The notes under the pieces were generated by a model. That model saw nothing but the letters and a program-made list of their open reading frames with translations. It did not search any database and was not told where the DNA came from. A stretch of DNA of 13,746 bases, from assembly GCA_023254555.1 (NCBI GenBank), contig JALRLI010000001.1, positions 52,586-66,331 of the forward strand, in the 5' to 3' direction. The translations under genes and the position numbers were made by a program. The first letter of the stretch is position 1. The number at the start of each line of letters is the position of its first letter. This stretch comes from Microbacteriaceae bacterium (GTDB lineage Bacteria; Actinomycetota; Actinomycetes; Actinomycetales; Microbacteriaceae). Positions 1-6,833 of the stretch are shown here, in pieces.

Positions 1-93
1 AAAAATCTTGATGGCACTGAAGTGAAGCCGACCGTCTTGAAAGCTGACACGGCAGAGGTTGCTGCTGTTCTCGGATTGAAGAAAGATCACTAA
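1..93 (+). CDS. thrC: Threonine synthase, C-terminal end (partial)
   Basis: An open frame enters from the left edge and ends at TAA 91-93, giving 30 residues that finish in AAVLGLKKDH. Actinobacterial threonine synthases commonly end in a short helix of the type VAAxLGL, and the next gene, 2 bp downstream, is thrB, the usual thrC partner. ThrC is a PLP enzyme that converts O-phosphohomoserine, the product of ThrB, into threonine and phosphate. No catalytic residues fall within the visible part, so the call rests on the short tail and on gene order. Confidence 0.8.
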   Translation, partial: KNLDGTEVKPTVLKADTAEVAAVLGLKKDH

Positions 94-95
94 GC

Positions 96-1016
96 ATGTC
101 TGTAGTGGGTCGACGCGTCAAAGTTCGAGTTCCGGCTACGACTGCTAACCTCGGTCCCGGTTTTGACACGCTTGGCCTTGCTCTCGCCTTCTACGACGAA
201 CTTGAGGTTGAGGCTGTTTCTGACTCATCGGTCACCGTAGAGGTCGAGGGCGTCGGTGCCGGAGAAGTACCCACCGATGGGTCTAACCTGGTGGCCAGTT
301 CGATTCGGTACGTGTTCGACAGGGTGAAGCAGCCCGTGCCCGGTTTGAAACTGCACGCTCGAAATTCAATCCCACACGGGCGCGGAATGGGTTCGAGCGG
401 TTCGGCAATTGTGTCTGGTATCAAAGCTGCACAGGGTCTTCTTGAAGGCACAGTGAATTTCAGTGATGACGAACTGCTTGCACTCGCTACTGAGCTTGAA
501 GGCCACCCCGACAACGTTGCTCCGGCGCTCTTTGGTGGCTTGACCGTGGCTTGGACGACTGAAGCGGGCCCGCGATTCAAGAAATTGAACGTCCACCGTG
601 GTGTTTCTCCGCTCGTACTTGTTCCTGATTTCAAGATGTCAACTGAGCTCGCTCGGAGCCTGCAACCTGAGTCCGTTCCGCATGAGGATGCAGTGTTCAA
701 CGTTTCACGGTCAGCACTTCTTGTCGCTGCGCTGACACAAAGCCCAGAGTTGCTCTTTGAGGCGACCGAGGATCGCTTGCATCAGGATTACCGTGCGTCT
801 GCGATGCCTGAGACCAGTGCGGTTATCGGAGCGTTACGAAGTGCCGGCTTCGCGGCTGTGGTTTCAGGAGCTGGCCCTTCCATACTCGTGCTCTGCAGCG
901 ACCCAAGCGAACGGTTACGAGCAACCGAAGTCGCTCGTAGCGCCTACACCAGCACCTGGACCGAACTGATGCTCACCGTTGACATCAAAGGTGCTACAGT
1001 TGGAGCTGTTGTATAG
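96..1016 (+). CDS. thrB: Homoserine kinase (GHMP kinase family)
   Basis: Cytosolic enzyme that phosphorylates L-homoserine with ATP to O-phosphohomoserine, the substrate of ThrC. At 306 aa it has normal family length. The three GHMP motifs are visible: VPATTANLGPGFDTLG at residues 12-27, the ATP-binding PHGRGMGSSGSA at 93-104, and the C-terminal VVSGAGPS at 255-262. The family segment EGHPDNVAPALFGG lies at 135-148. The ATG at 96 starts 2 bp after the thrC stop. The only ribosome-binding-like bases (GAAAGA) lie inside thrC, so translation is probably coupled to thrC. The gene is followed by a 170-bp gap before rho. Confidence 0.96.
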   Translation: MSVVGRRVKVRVPATTANLGPGFDTLGLALAFYDELEVEAVSDSSVTVEVEGVGAGEVPTDGSNLVASSIRYVFDRVKQPVPGLKLHARNSIPHGRGMGSSGSAIVSGIKAAQGLLEGTVNFSDDELLALATELEGHPDNVAPALFGGLTVAWTTEAGPRFKKLNVHRGVSPLVLVPDFKMSTELARSLQPESVPHEDAVFNVSRSALLVAALTQSPELLFEATEDRLHQDYRASAMPETSAVIGALRSAGFAAVVSGAGPSILVLCSDPSERLRATEVARSAYTSTWTELMLTVDIKGATVGAVV

Positions 1017-1186
1017 CGCGCAAGCACGTTCGGAGCTTCGCCACCAACATTCCCTCGCGGCCTTTCGCCCAGCGAAATCCGTGATTCATGCACAATCGTG
1101 TAGCCCACCCGGCCAGCCGAATCGTAAGTTGATTCGAGTCGCTGCCCCGGGCGCATTCGCAGGGCAAATAACCCGGAAGGAAAACC
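1017..1186 (+). promoter_or_regulatory. Intergenic leader upstream of rho
   Basis: This 170-bp gap most likely holds the rho promoter and 5' leader; I see no convincing -35/-10 pair. Visible structure: a TTTCGC/GCGAAA stem with a 3-nt loop (1063-1077, no T-run after it), and a second hairpin with outer arms TGCCC (1143-1147) and GGGCA (1162-1166) enclosing GCG/CGC (1151-1153/1158-1160). The second hairpin ends 8 bp before the ribosome site GGAAGGA (1175-1181). A 14-codon ORF starts at ATG 1088 and ends at TGA 1130-1132, without a good ribosome site. Rho controls its own gene by leader attenuation in several bacteria; that this leader does the same is inference. Confidence 0.4.
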
Positions 1187-2881
1187 GTGGAAAACAACGA
1201 AATCGAAACTCCCGCAGCGACAGAAATAGCTGCTGAGGCCAGCCCGAAGAAGAGAACTCCTCGTCGCGCATCAAGCACCAAGACTGAAGGAGACGCTGGC
1301 CAGGAATCAGCTTCTGAAACTGCTGTGCCTCAAGAAGGTGGCGAGAAGCCAAAGACTTCGCGCTCACGCCGTGTCAAAGCTCCTGCCGGCGCCGTAGCCG
1401 AGACCGCCACTGACACTGACGATGGCGAATCAGAAGGAACAAAGCCGAACGCGAGAGCGAAACGTGGCTCCAAGAAGTCGCAGAGCGAAGAGGCCGCAGC
1501 TGCTGCAGCTGACGGTGCTGCGTCAACGGCTGAGAGCTCAGAGTCGGATTCGGCTGAGGGGAGCGGTGAGGATGGCGGACGCAATCGAAACCGCAACCGC
1601 AACCGTAACCGTGGGCAGGGCAATGGCCCAGCTGATGAGGCCGGCGAGGAGGGTGGAACACGCTCCTCGCGCACACGTCAGCGGGATCGTCGACGTCGTA
1701 ACAGTGATGAAGTCGATCCCGAAATTGCAGAAGATGACGTTCTGCTGCCAGTTGCGGGCATCCTCGATGTTCTTGACAACTACGCCTTCGTGCGCACCAG
1801 TGGCTATCTGCCAGGAACCAACGATGTATACGTTTCACTCGGTCAGGTAAAGAAATATAACCTTCGAAAGGGCGACGCCGTTGTTGGTGCAATCCGTCAG
1901 CCTCGAGAGGGCGAGAATAACGGCCGTCAGAAGTACAACGCCATTGTTCGAATCGACTCCATCAACGGTCAAACCATTGAAGAGAATGCAAACCGGGCTG
2001 TCTTTGCCGACCTGACACCGCTGTACCCACAAGAACGTCTGCGTTTGGAGACCAGCGCTGAAAACCTGACCACTCGAGTGATAGACCTCATCGCGCCAAT
2101 AGGCAAGGGGCAGCGTGGGCTGATTGTCGCGCCGCCCAAGGCTGGCAAAACTCAAGTGCTTCAGCACGTTGCGAATGCGATTGCTACCAACCATCCCGAA
2201 ATTCATCTCATGGTGGTGCTGGTTGACGAACGCCCCGAAGAAGTTACTGAGATGGAACGCTCAGTGCAGGGTGAAGTTATTGCCTCAACGTTCGACCGAC
2301 CAGCCGAAGACCATATGACTGTCGCCGAGCTCGCAATCGAGCGCGCGAAGCGCCTCGTCGAGCTTGGTCACGACGTTGTCGTGTTGCTTGATTCGGTGAC
2401 GCGCCTGGGCCGCGCCTACAATCTTGCGGCACCCGGTGCCGCTCGATCGACTGGTAACGGCGTTGACGCGATTGCACTCTACCCAGCGAAGAAGTTTTTC
2501 GGCGCTGCTCGAAACGTAGAGAACGGTGGATCGCTGACCATTTTGGCAACGGCTTTGGTTGAGACCGGGTCGAAGCTCGATGAAACAATCTTTGAAGAGT
2601 TCAAAGGCACCGGAAATATGGAGCTCCGGCTCTCGAGGGTTCTCGCCGACAAGCGAATCTTCCCGGCTATTGATTTGAGTGCCTCCGGAACGCGTCGCGA
2701 AGAAATGCTGATGGGGGCTGACGAAGTTCAAGTCACCTGGGCTCTGCGCCGCGCACTCTCGACGCTCGATGAGACCGCAGCCATTGAGTTGGTGCTCGAG
2801 AAGCTGAAGGAGACCAAAACGAACGTTGAGTTTCTGATGCTGATGCAGCGCTCTCCTCTTCTGGCTTCGATGGGAGAGTAA
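1187..2881 (+). CDS. rho: Transcription termination factor Rho
   Basis: Hexameric RNA-dependent ATPase/helicase that ends transcription on untranslated RNA. At 564 aa it is far longer than E. coli Rho (419 aa) because residues 1-180 are low-complexity: acidic/Ala/Ser stretches, basic patches and an Arg-Asn repeat at 132-142. The cold-shock-like RNA-binding domain covers about 188-262. The ATPase core follows: P-loop GLIVAPPKAGKT (311-322), VDERPEEVTEM (346-356), Walker B DVVVLLDS (396-403), the FFGAARNVENGGS segment (437-449), EEFKGTGNMEL (470-480) and SGTRREE (500-506). The GTG start at 1187 has GGAAGGA five bases upstream, and an in-frame stop at 1169 rules out an earlier start. The helical Rho_N domain normally found at the N-terminus is not recognisable. 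prfA follows 6 bp downstream. Confidence 0.97.
   Translation: MENNEIETPAATEIAAEASPKKRTPRRASSTKTEGDAGQESASETAVPQEGGEKPKTSRSRRVKAPAGAVAETATDTDDGESEGTKPNARAKRGSKKSQSEEAAAAAADGAASTAESSESDSAEGSGEDGGRNRNRNRNRNRGQGNGPADEAGEEGGTRSSRTRQRDRRRRNSDEVDPEIAEDDVLLPVAGILDVLDNYAFVRTSGYLPGTNDVYVSLGQVKKYNLRKGDAVVGAIRQPREGENNGRQKYNAIVRIDSINGQTIEENANRAVFADLTPLYPQERLRLETSAENLTTRVIDLIAPIGKGQRGLIVAPPKAGKTQVLQHVANAIATNHPEIHLMVVLVDERPEEVTEMERSVQGEVIASTFDRPAEDHMTVAELAIERAKRLVELGHDVVVLLDSVTRLGRAYNLAAPGAARSTGNGVDAIALYPAKKFFGAARNVENGGSLTILATALVETGSKLDETIFEEFKGTGNMELRLSRVLADKRIFPAIDLSASGTRREEMLMGADEVQVTWALRRALSTLDETAAIELVLEKLKETKTNVEFLMLMQRSPLLASMGE
1580..1609 (+). repeat. Hexanucleotide tandem repeat in rho (Arg-Asn tract)
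   Basis: Five consecutive 6-bp units of the form CGNAAY (CGCAAT, CGAAAC, CGCAAC, CGCAAC, CGTAAC) encode Arg-Asn pairs at Rho residues 132-141. The third base of the Arg codon varies between units, so selection at protein level is more likely than recent slippage. Arg-rich tracts in this part of actinobacterial Rho proteins are thought to add RNA contacts. Confidence 0.85.
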
Positions 2882-2887
2882 CCACAG

Positions 2888-3967
2888 GTGTTCGAGTCAG
2901 TAAAGGGTCTGCTCGCCGAGCACGAAGACCTTCAAGAGCAGTTGGCTGACCCAGCGCTGCATTCGGACCCTGCCCGCGCCAAGAAGGTCAACCGACGTTA
3001 CGCTGAGCTCAGTCAGATTAAAGCCGCTCACGAGAACTGGATACAGCTCGGTGAAGACCTCGCGGCTGCCAAAGAATTGGCGAAAGAAGATGAGTCTTTC
3101 GCTGAAGAAATCCCTGCGCTAGAGGAGGGGTTAGCGGCTGCCCAAGAGAAACTGAGAAGGTTGTTGATTCCCCGTGATCCCGATGATGGCCGCGATGTCA
3201 TTATGGAGATCAAGGGCGGCGAAGGCGGCGCAGAATCAGCGCTTTTCGCCGGTGACCTGCTCCGCATGTACTCACAGTATGCGGAATCGAAGGGCTGGAA
3301 AACTGAGATTCTTGAACGCACCGAGAGTGATTTAGGCGGATATAAAGATGTTCAGGTTGCAATCAAGGGAAACTCCGCAGACCCATCACAGGGAGTTTGG
3401 GCACACCTCAAATACGAGGGCGGCGTTCACCGCGTTCAGCGAGTACCGGTAACTGAGTCTCAAGGGCGTATCCACACATCTACGACCGGTGTGCTCGTTT
3501 TCCCCGAGGTTGACGAGCCTGAAGAAGTTGAGATCAACCAAAATGATCTGAAGATTGACGTCTACCGATCCAGTGGGCCTGGTGGCCAGTCAGTGAATAC
3601 CACTGACTCTGCTGTGCGCATCACGCACTTGCCCACTGGAATTGTAGTGGCGATGCAGAACGAGAAAAGCCAGTTACAAAACAGAGAAGCAGGTATGCGC
3701 GTGCTCAGGGCACGCATCCTCGCGAGGCAGCAAGAAGAAGCAGCGGCAGAAGCCAGTGCACACCGCAAGAGTCAAATTCGCACAATGGACCGCTCAGAGC
3801 GCATCCGAACCTACAACTTCCCAGAGAATCGAATCGCTGATCACCGAACGGGCTACAAGGCCTACAACCTTGACCAGGTGATGAATGGTGCCCTCGGGCC
3901 TGTTATCGACTCCTGTATCTCAGCCGATGAAGAGGAGCGGCTAGCCGAGCTCGGCGACAACAGCTAG
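2888..3967 (+). CDS. prfA: Peptide chain release factor 1
   Basis: Recognises UAA and UAG in the ribosomal A site and triggers release of the finished peptide. At 359 aa it has the normal length. The catalytic GGQ is at 232-234 within SSGPGGQSVN. The stop-codon-reading tripeptide is PVT (187-189, within VPVTESQGRIHTS), the P-x-T type of RF1; RF2 would have SPF. The N-terminal half is the helical/coiled domain of class I factors. The GTG start lies 6 bp after the rho stop, with GGGAGAG (2872-2878) as ribosome site inside the end of rho, so the two are probably co-transcribed. The GGQ glutamine is the known target of PrmC, encoded about 2.9 kb downstream. rpmE, which lies between rho and prfA in M. 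tuberculosis, is absent here. Confidence 0.97.
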   Translation: MFESVKGLLAEHEDLQEQLADPALHSDPARAKKVNRRYAELSQIKAAHENWIQLGEDLAAAKELAKEDESFAEEIPALEEGLAAAQEKLRRLLIPRDPDDGRDVIMEIKGGEGGAESALFAGDLLRMYSQYAESKGWKTEILERTESDLGGYKDVQVAIKGNSADPSQGVWAHLKYEGGVHRVQRVPVTESQGRIHTSTTGVLVFPEVDEPEEVEINQNDLKIDVYRSSGPGGQSVNTTDSAVRITHLPTGIVVAMQNEKSQLQNREAGMRVLRARILARQQEEAAAEASAHRKSQIRTMDRSERIRTYNFPENRIADHRTGYKAYNLDQVMNGALGPVIDSCISADEEERLAELGDNS

Positions 3968-5296
3968 ATGCAATCACCCGAGCGCGTCAACAAGATCGCG
4001 CTGGTCATGTGGCTGCTGGGTCTTCTCAGCTATGCGATGGCAGTGATCAACCGCAGCTCTTTCGCGGCTCTTGGTCCAATTGCTCAAGACCACTTCGGTG
4101 TAGAAGCGGCAGTTCTCGGGTCGTTTGCCGTTATGCAATTGATTTTGTATGTCAGTATGCAGATTCCTGTTGGTATTCTCGTTCACCGATTCGGCCCGAC
4201 AGTCGTCATCGTCACTGGTGGGCTTCTTATGGCACTGGGCCAAGCACTGTTGGCGGTCGCCGGTGATATCTGGGTAGTAGTTCTCGCCCGCGTACTTGTC
4301 GGTATAGGCGATGCTTTGACGTTTGTGAGCGTCTTGCGGCTACAAGCACACTGGTTTCCAGTCAGACAACTGCCGATTTGGACCCAAGTCACATCGCAAT
4401 TAGGAATGGCCGGTCAGGTCGTTTCGGTTTTGCCTCTCGCGCTGCTTGTCACCACGGCTGGGTGGGCAACCGGATTTCTCTCGGTGGCAGGTGCAACCCT
4501 CCTGCTTTCACTTGCTTCTATCGTGTTGTTGAAAGATTCACCTCTTCGAAAGTCTCTCTTTGTCAGGGTGATGAGCGCTGGTCGGCGAAGCCGACGAACA
4601 ACGGATACCGGCACTATTCGAACCGGGTCGGTATTCAGTGACATGGCAGCTCAATTCAGGCAACTTCCTCAGCTGCTGCGAATTCCCGGCGTGCGACTGG
4701 CCTTCTGGGTGCACTTCACAACCCCATTCTCCGCCGGTGTGACCCTCATGCTCTGGGGATACCCCTTCTTGACCGGTGGCGTAGGGCTAGACCGATCCAC
4801 GGCTTCGTCACTGCTCATTCTCACGGTTCTGGCGAGTGTGATCATTGGTCTGATGCTTGGCCCGATATCCGCTCGTTTTTATACGTTTCGAGTGCAGCTC
4901 GTGGTTGGTTCTATCGTGCTGATCGCCCTGAGCTGGCTCGCCGTATTGCTCTGGCCAGGTACTCCACCGCTCTGGCTGCTCATCGAGCTGATGATTGCTG
5001 TCGCCCTAGGCTCACCAATGTCGATGATTTCATTTGATATCGCTCGAGCATTTACTCCGCCCAGGCAGATCAGCTTAGCCACCGGCTTTGTCAATACTGG
5101 CGGGTTCATCTCACTTATTTTCACCCTGTTTGCGGTCGGTATTGGGCTCGACCTGCTCGACGCGGGAAGTCCTGAAACGTATAACCTGCCTGATTTTCGC
5201 CTGGCGATGGCGGCACAATTCGCATGCTGGATCATCGGTCTGGCCTTCATCCTGCGAGAGAGCGGATTAGCGAAAGCGACGCAAGCTATTTCTTGA
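3968..5296 (+). CDS. MFS transporter, substrate unknown
   Basis: A 442-aa polytopic membrane protein with about 12 hydrophobic segments in two blocks of six: near residues 9-28, 47-70, 77-98, 100-124, 142-163, 166-188, then a basic loop (191-240), then 242-268, 278-300, 308-329, 333-355, 368-395 and 412-430. This is the major facilitator layout. The loop after helix 2 reads GILVHRFGPTVV (69-80), a variant of the family signature GxLaDRxGRR with His in place of Asp. The N-terminal NRSSFAALGPIAQDHFG (28-44) resembles sugar-phosphate/anion permease-type members, but I cannot name a substrate. The ATG directly abuts the prfA stop with no clear ribosome site, suggesting coupling to prfA. Its 3' end overlaps the convergent cysE by 11 bp. 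Confidence 0.88.
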   Translation: MQSPERVNKIALVMWLLGLLSYAMAVINRSSFAALGPIAQDHFGVEAAVLGSFAVMQLILYVSMQIPVGILVHRFGPTVVIVTGGLLMALGQALLAVAGDIWVVVLARVLVGIGDALTFVSVLRLQAHWFPVRQLPIWTQVTSQLGMAGQVVSVLPLALLVTTAGWATGFLSVAGATLLLSLASIVLLKDSPLRKSLFVRVMSAGRRSRRTTDTGTIRTGSVFSDMAAQFRQLPQLLRIPGVRLAFWVHFTTPFSAGVTLMLWGYPFLTGGVGLDRSTASSLLILTVLASVIIGLMLGPISARFYTFRVQLVVGSIVLIALSWLAVLLWPGTPPLWLLIELMIAVALGSPMSMISFDIARAFTPPRQISLATGFVNTGGFISLIFTLFAVGIGLDLLDAGSPETYNLPDFRLAMAAQFACWIIGLAFILRESGLAKATQAIS

Positions 5297-5795
5297 CAGG
5301 TTTGGCAGGGATGCCAACCAGCACAGACCCCGAAGGTGCGTCTGAGAGGACAACTGCATTCGCGCCGACACTCGAATCGTCACCTATTGTGATGTTTCCA
5401 AGCAGTTTCGCACCAGCCCCGACCGAGACTCGGTTGCCGAGCGTGGGATGCCTCTTTACTTTCTTCGTGTGCGTTCCGCCCAGGGTGACTCCGTGATAGA
5501 GCACGCAGTCGTCCCCAACCACTGCAGTCTCGCCGATTACGACGCCCATTCCGTGGTCGATGAACAACCGCCTGCCGAGAGTCGCGCCTGGATGGATCTC
5601 AACCCCTGTGAAAAATCGCGTGATTTGTGCCAGCATTCTCGCAAGAAATTTCAATCGTGCGTTCCAGAGCGCGTGGTTGATTCGATGCCACCAGACCGCG
5701 TGCAGGCCGGAGTAGAGAAAAAAGACCACGGCTGAACTGCGGGCGGCAGGATCATTGCGCTTGGCAGCAGCTATGTCCTCGCGAAAATGAATCAC
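5286..5795 (-). CDS. cysE: Serine O-acetyltransferase, short form
   Basis: Transfers acetyl from acetyl-CoA to L-serine, giving O-acetylserine, the substrate of CysK. A short N-terminal helical part (1-60) precedes a left-handed beta-helix of hexapeptide repeats (about 64-165). The catalytic His is H81 in IDHGMGVVIGET; its partner is E66 in VEIHPGA, where E. coli has Asp. HGVTLGGT (101-108) and RHPTLGN (115-121) are family landmarks. The GTG start (5795) lies 11 bp after the cysK stop with AGG just upstream. At 169 aa it is short: the protein ends at GIPAKPVKK, right after the beta-helix, without the C-terminal tail by which longer CysE proteins bind CysK. Its stop lies inside the convergent MFS gene. 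Confidence 0.95.
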   Translation of the reverse strand: MIHFREDIAAAKRNDPAARSSAVVFFLYSGLHAVWWHRINHALWNARLKFLARMLAQITRFFTGVEIHPGATLGRRLFIDHGMGVVIGETAVVGDDCVLYHGVTLGGTHTKKVKRHPTLGNRVSVGAGAKLLGNITIGDDSSVGANAVVLSDAPSGSVLVGIPAKPVKK

Positions 5796-5806
5796 AAGAA
5801 CCTAAT

Positions 5807-6742
5807 TTAGTCCTTCAGATCCTCAAACAGCACGGTTGAGAGGTAACGTTCGCCAAAATCGCAAACAATCGCCACAATATTCTTATTTTTATTCTCTGGT
5901 CGTTTTGCAAGCTCAATTGCTGCATAAACGATTGCACCGGATGAGATCCCGCTGAGAATTCCTTCGTCCGTAGCGAGGTCTCGGGCAGTTCTCAGTGCGT
6001 CATCGAGTGCGACATCGACCACCTCGTCGTAAACCTCGGTATCGAGTACCTCAGGCACAAAATTCGCGCCGATTCCCTGAATCTTGTGGGGGCCAGCCTT
6101 GCCTTCGGTCAAGAGCGGCGAATCGACTGGCTCGACGGCAACTATTTTCACCTCAGGCTTGCGCTCTTTCAGTACCTGACCAACACCGGTGATTGTGCCA
6201 CCGGTACCAACCCCAGCTACGAAGATGTCTACAGACCCATCGGTATCCCGCCAAATTTCCTCGGCGGTCGTGGTGCGGTGAATTTCAGCGTTAGCCGGAT
6301 TTGCAAACTGATTAGCGAGGATGGCGCCTGGGGTGTTAGCCACAATCTCATTTGCCTTTTCGACGGCACCTTTCATGCCAAGGGGGCCTTCAGTCAATAC
6401 CAGCTCGGCGCCGTACGCCTTCAGCAGCAATCGACGCTCAATGCTCATCGTCTCGGGCATCGCAAGGATGACACGGTAGCCGCGGGCTGCGCCGACCATT
6501 GCGAGCGCAATACCGGTGTTGCCGCTCGTGCCTTCAACGATTGTTCCACCTGGCTTCAGCTCACCCGACTTCTCAGCAGCATCAACAATTGCCACACCAA
6601 GACGGTCCTTTACCGAGTTGGCTGGGTTGTAGAACTCAAGCTTCACAAAGATGTTTGCAGGAACATCGGCTGCAAGACGATTGAGTCGCACGAGTGGGGT
6701 GTTGCCGAAGGCCTCTGTAATGTTTTCGAAAATGCGAGCCAT
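5807..6742 (-). CDS. cysK: Cysteine synthase A (O-acetylserine sulfhydrylase)
   Basis: PLP enzyme that makes L-cysteine from O-acetylserine and sulfide, the last step of assimilatory cysteine synthesis. At 311 aa it is full length. K45 in NSVKDR is the PLP-binding lysine; TSGNTG (72-77) is the substrate loop; GTGGTITG (179-186) binds the PLP phosphate; GISSGA (265-270) holds the Ser facing the pyridine nitrogen; and the C-terminus carries FGERYLST (296-303). The ATG start has a good ribosome site, AGAGGA, about 4-5 bases upstream. It is first in a two-gene operon with cysE, so one transcript supplies both steps from serine to cysteine. The 91-bp gap towards prmC holds inverted repeats that could be an operator. 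Confidence 0.97.
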   Translation of the reverse strand: MARIFENITEAFGNTPLVRLNRLAADVPANIFVKLEFYNPANSVKDRLGVAIVDAAEKSGELKPGGTIVEGTSGNTGIALAMVGAARGYRVILAMPETMSIERRLLLKAYGAELVLTEGPLGMKGAVEKANEIVANTPGAILANQFANPANAEIHRTTTAEEIWRDTDGSVDIFVAGVGTGGTITGVGQVLKERKPEVKIVAVEPVDSPLLTEGKAGPHKIQGIGANFVPEVLDTEVYDEVVDVALDDALRTARDLATDEGILSGISSGAIVYAAIELAKRPENKNKNIVAIVCDFGERYLSTVLFEDLKD

Positions 6743-6833
6743 GATTCCTCTTAGGTTGATTTCGATGAGTGGTTGACTTGTGGCAATTTGCCTCGTGACT
6801 CATCCTAGAACTCAAGTTTTGCTTGGTTAGACT
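6743..6833. promoter_or_regulatory. Divergent cysK / prmC promoter region with inverted repeats
   Basis: This 91-bp gap must hold the start signals of both cysK (minus) and prmC (plus). Seen: the 7-bp inverted repeat GATGAGT (6764-6770) / ACTCATC (6798-6804) and, inside it, the 11-bp near-palindrome GGCAATTTGCC (6782-6792, arms GGCAA/TTGCC). Candidate -10 boxes are TAGGAT on the minus strand (6802-6807) for cysK and TAGACT on the plus strand (6828-6833) for prmC. Neither has a good -35 partner. An operator role for the repeats is inference. Confidence 0.45.

Noticed and set aside
1063..1077. TTTCGC/GCGAAA stem as terminator of the thr operon
   Set aside because: Short stem and no T-run after it; not a convincing intrinsic terminator.
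1580..1609. Hexanucleotide repeat as a CRISPR or regulatory array
   Set aside because: Units are 6 bp without spacers, in frame within rho, and code the Arg-Asn tract; a coding repeat.
1374..1892. 172-codon minus-strand and 142-codon plus-strand ORFs within rho
   Set aside because: They arise from the biased, low-complexity 5' part of rho; Arg/Gln/His-rich frames without domain features.
6086..6754. 222-codon ORF on the plus strand opposite cysK
   Set aside because: It lies within the antisense of a clear CysK with all family motifs, and its translation resembles no known family; a shadow frame.
6773..6778. TTGACT as a -35 box for prmC
   Set aside because: No -10-like hexamer lies 16-18 bp downstream; the nearest candidates are too far away.
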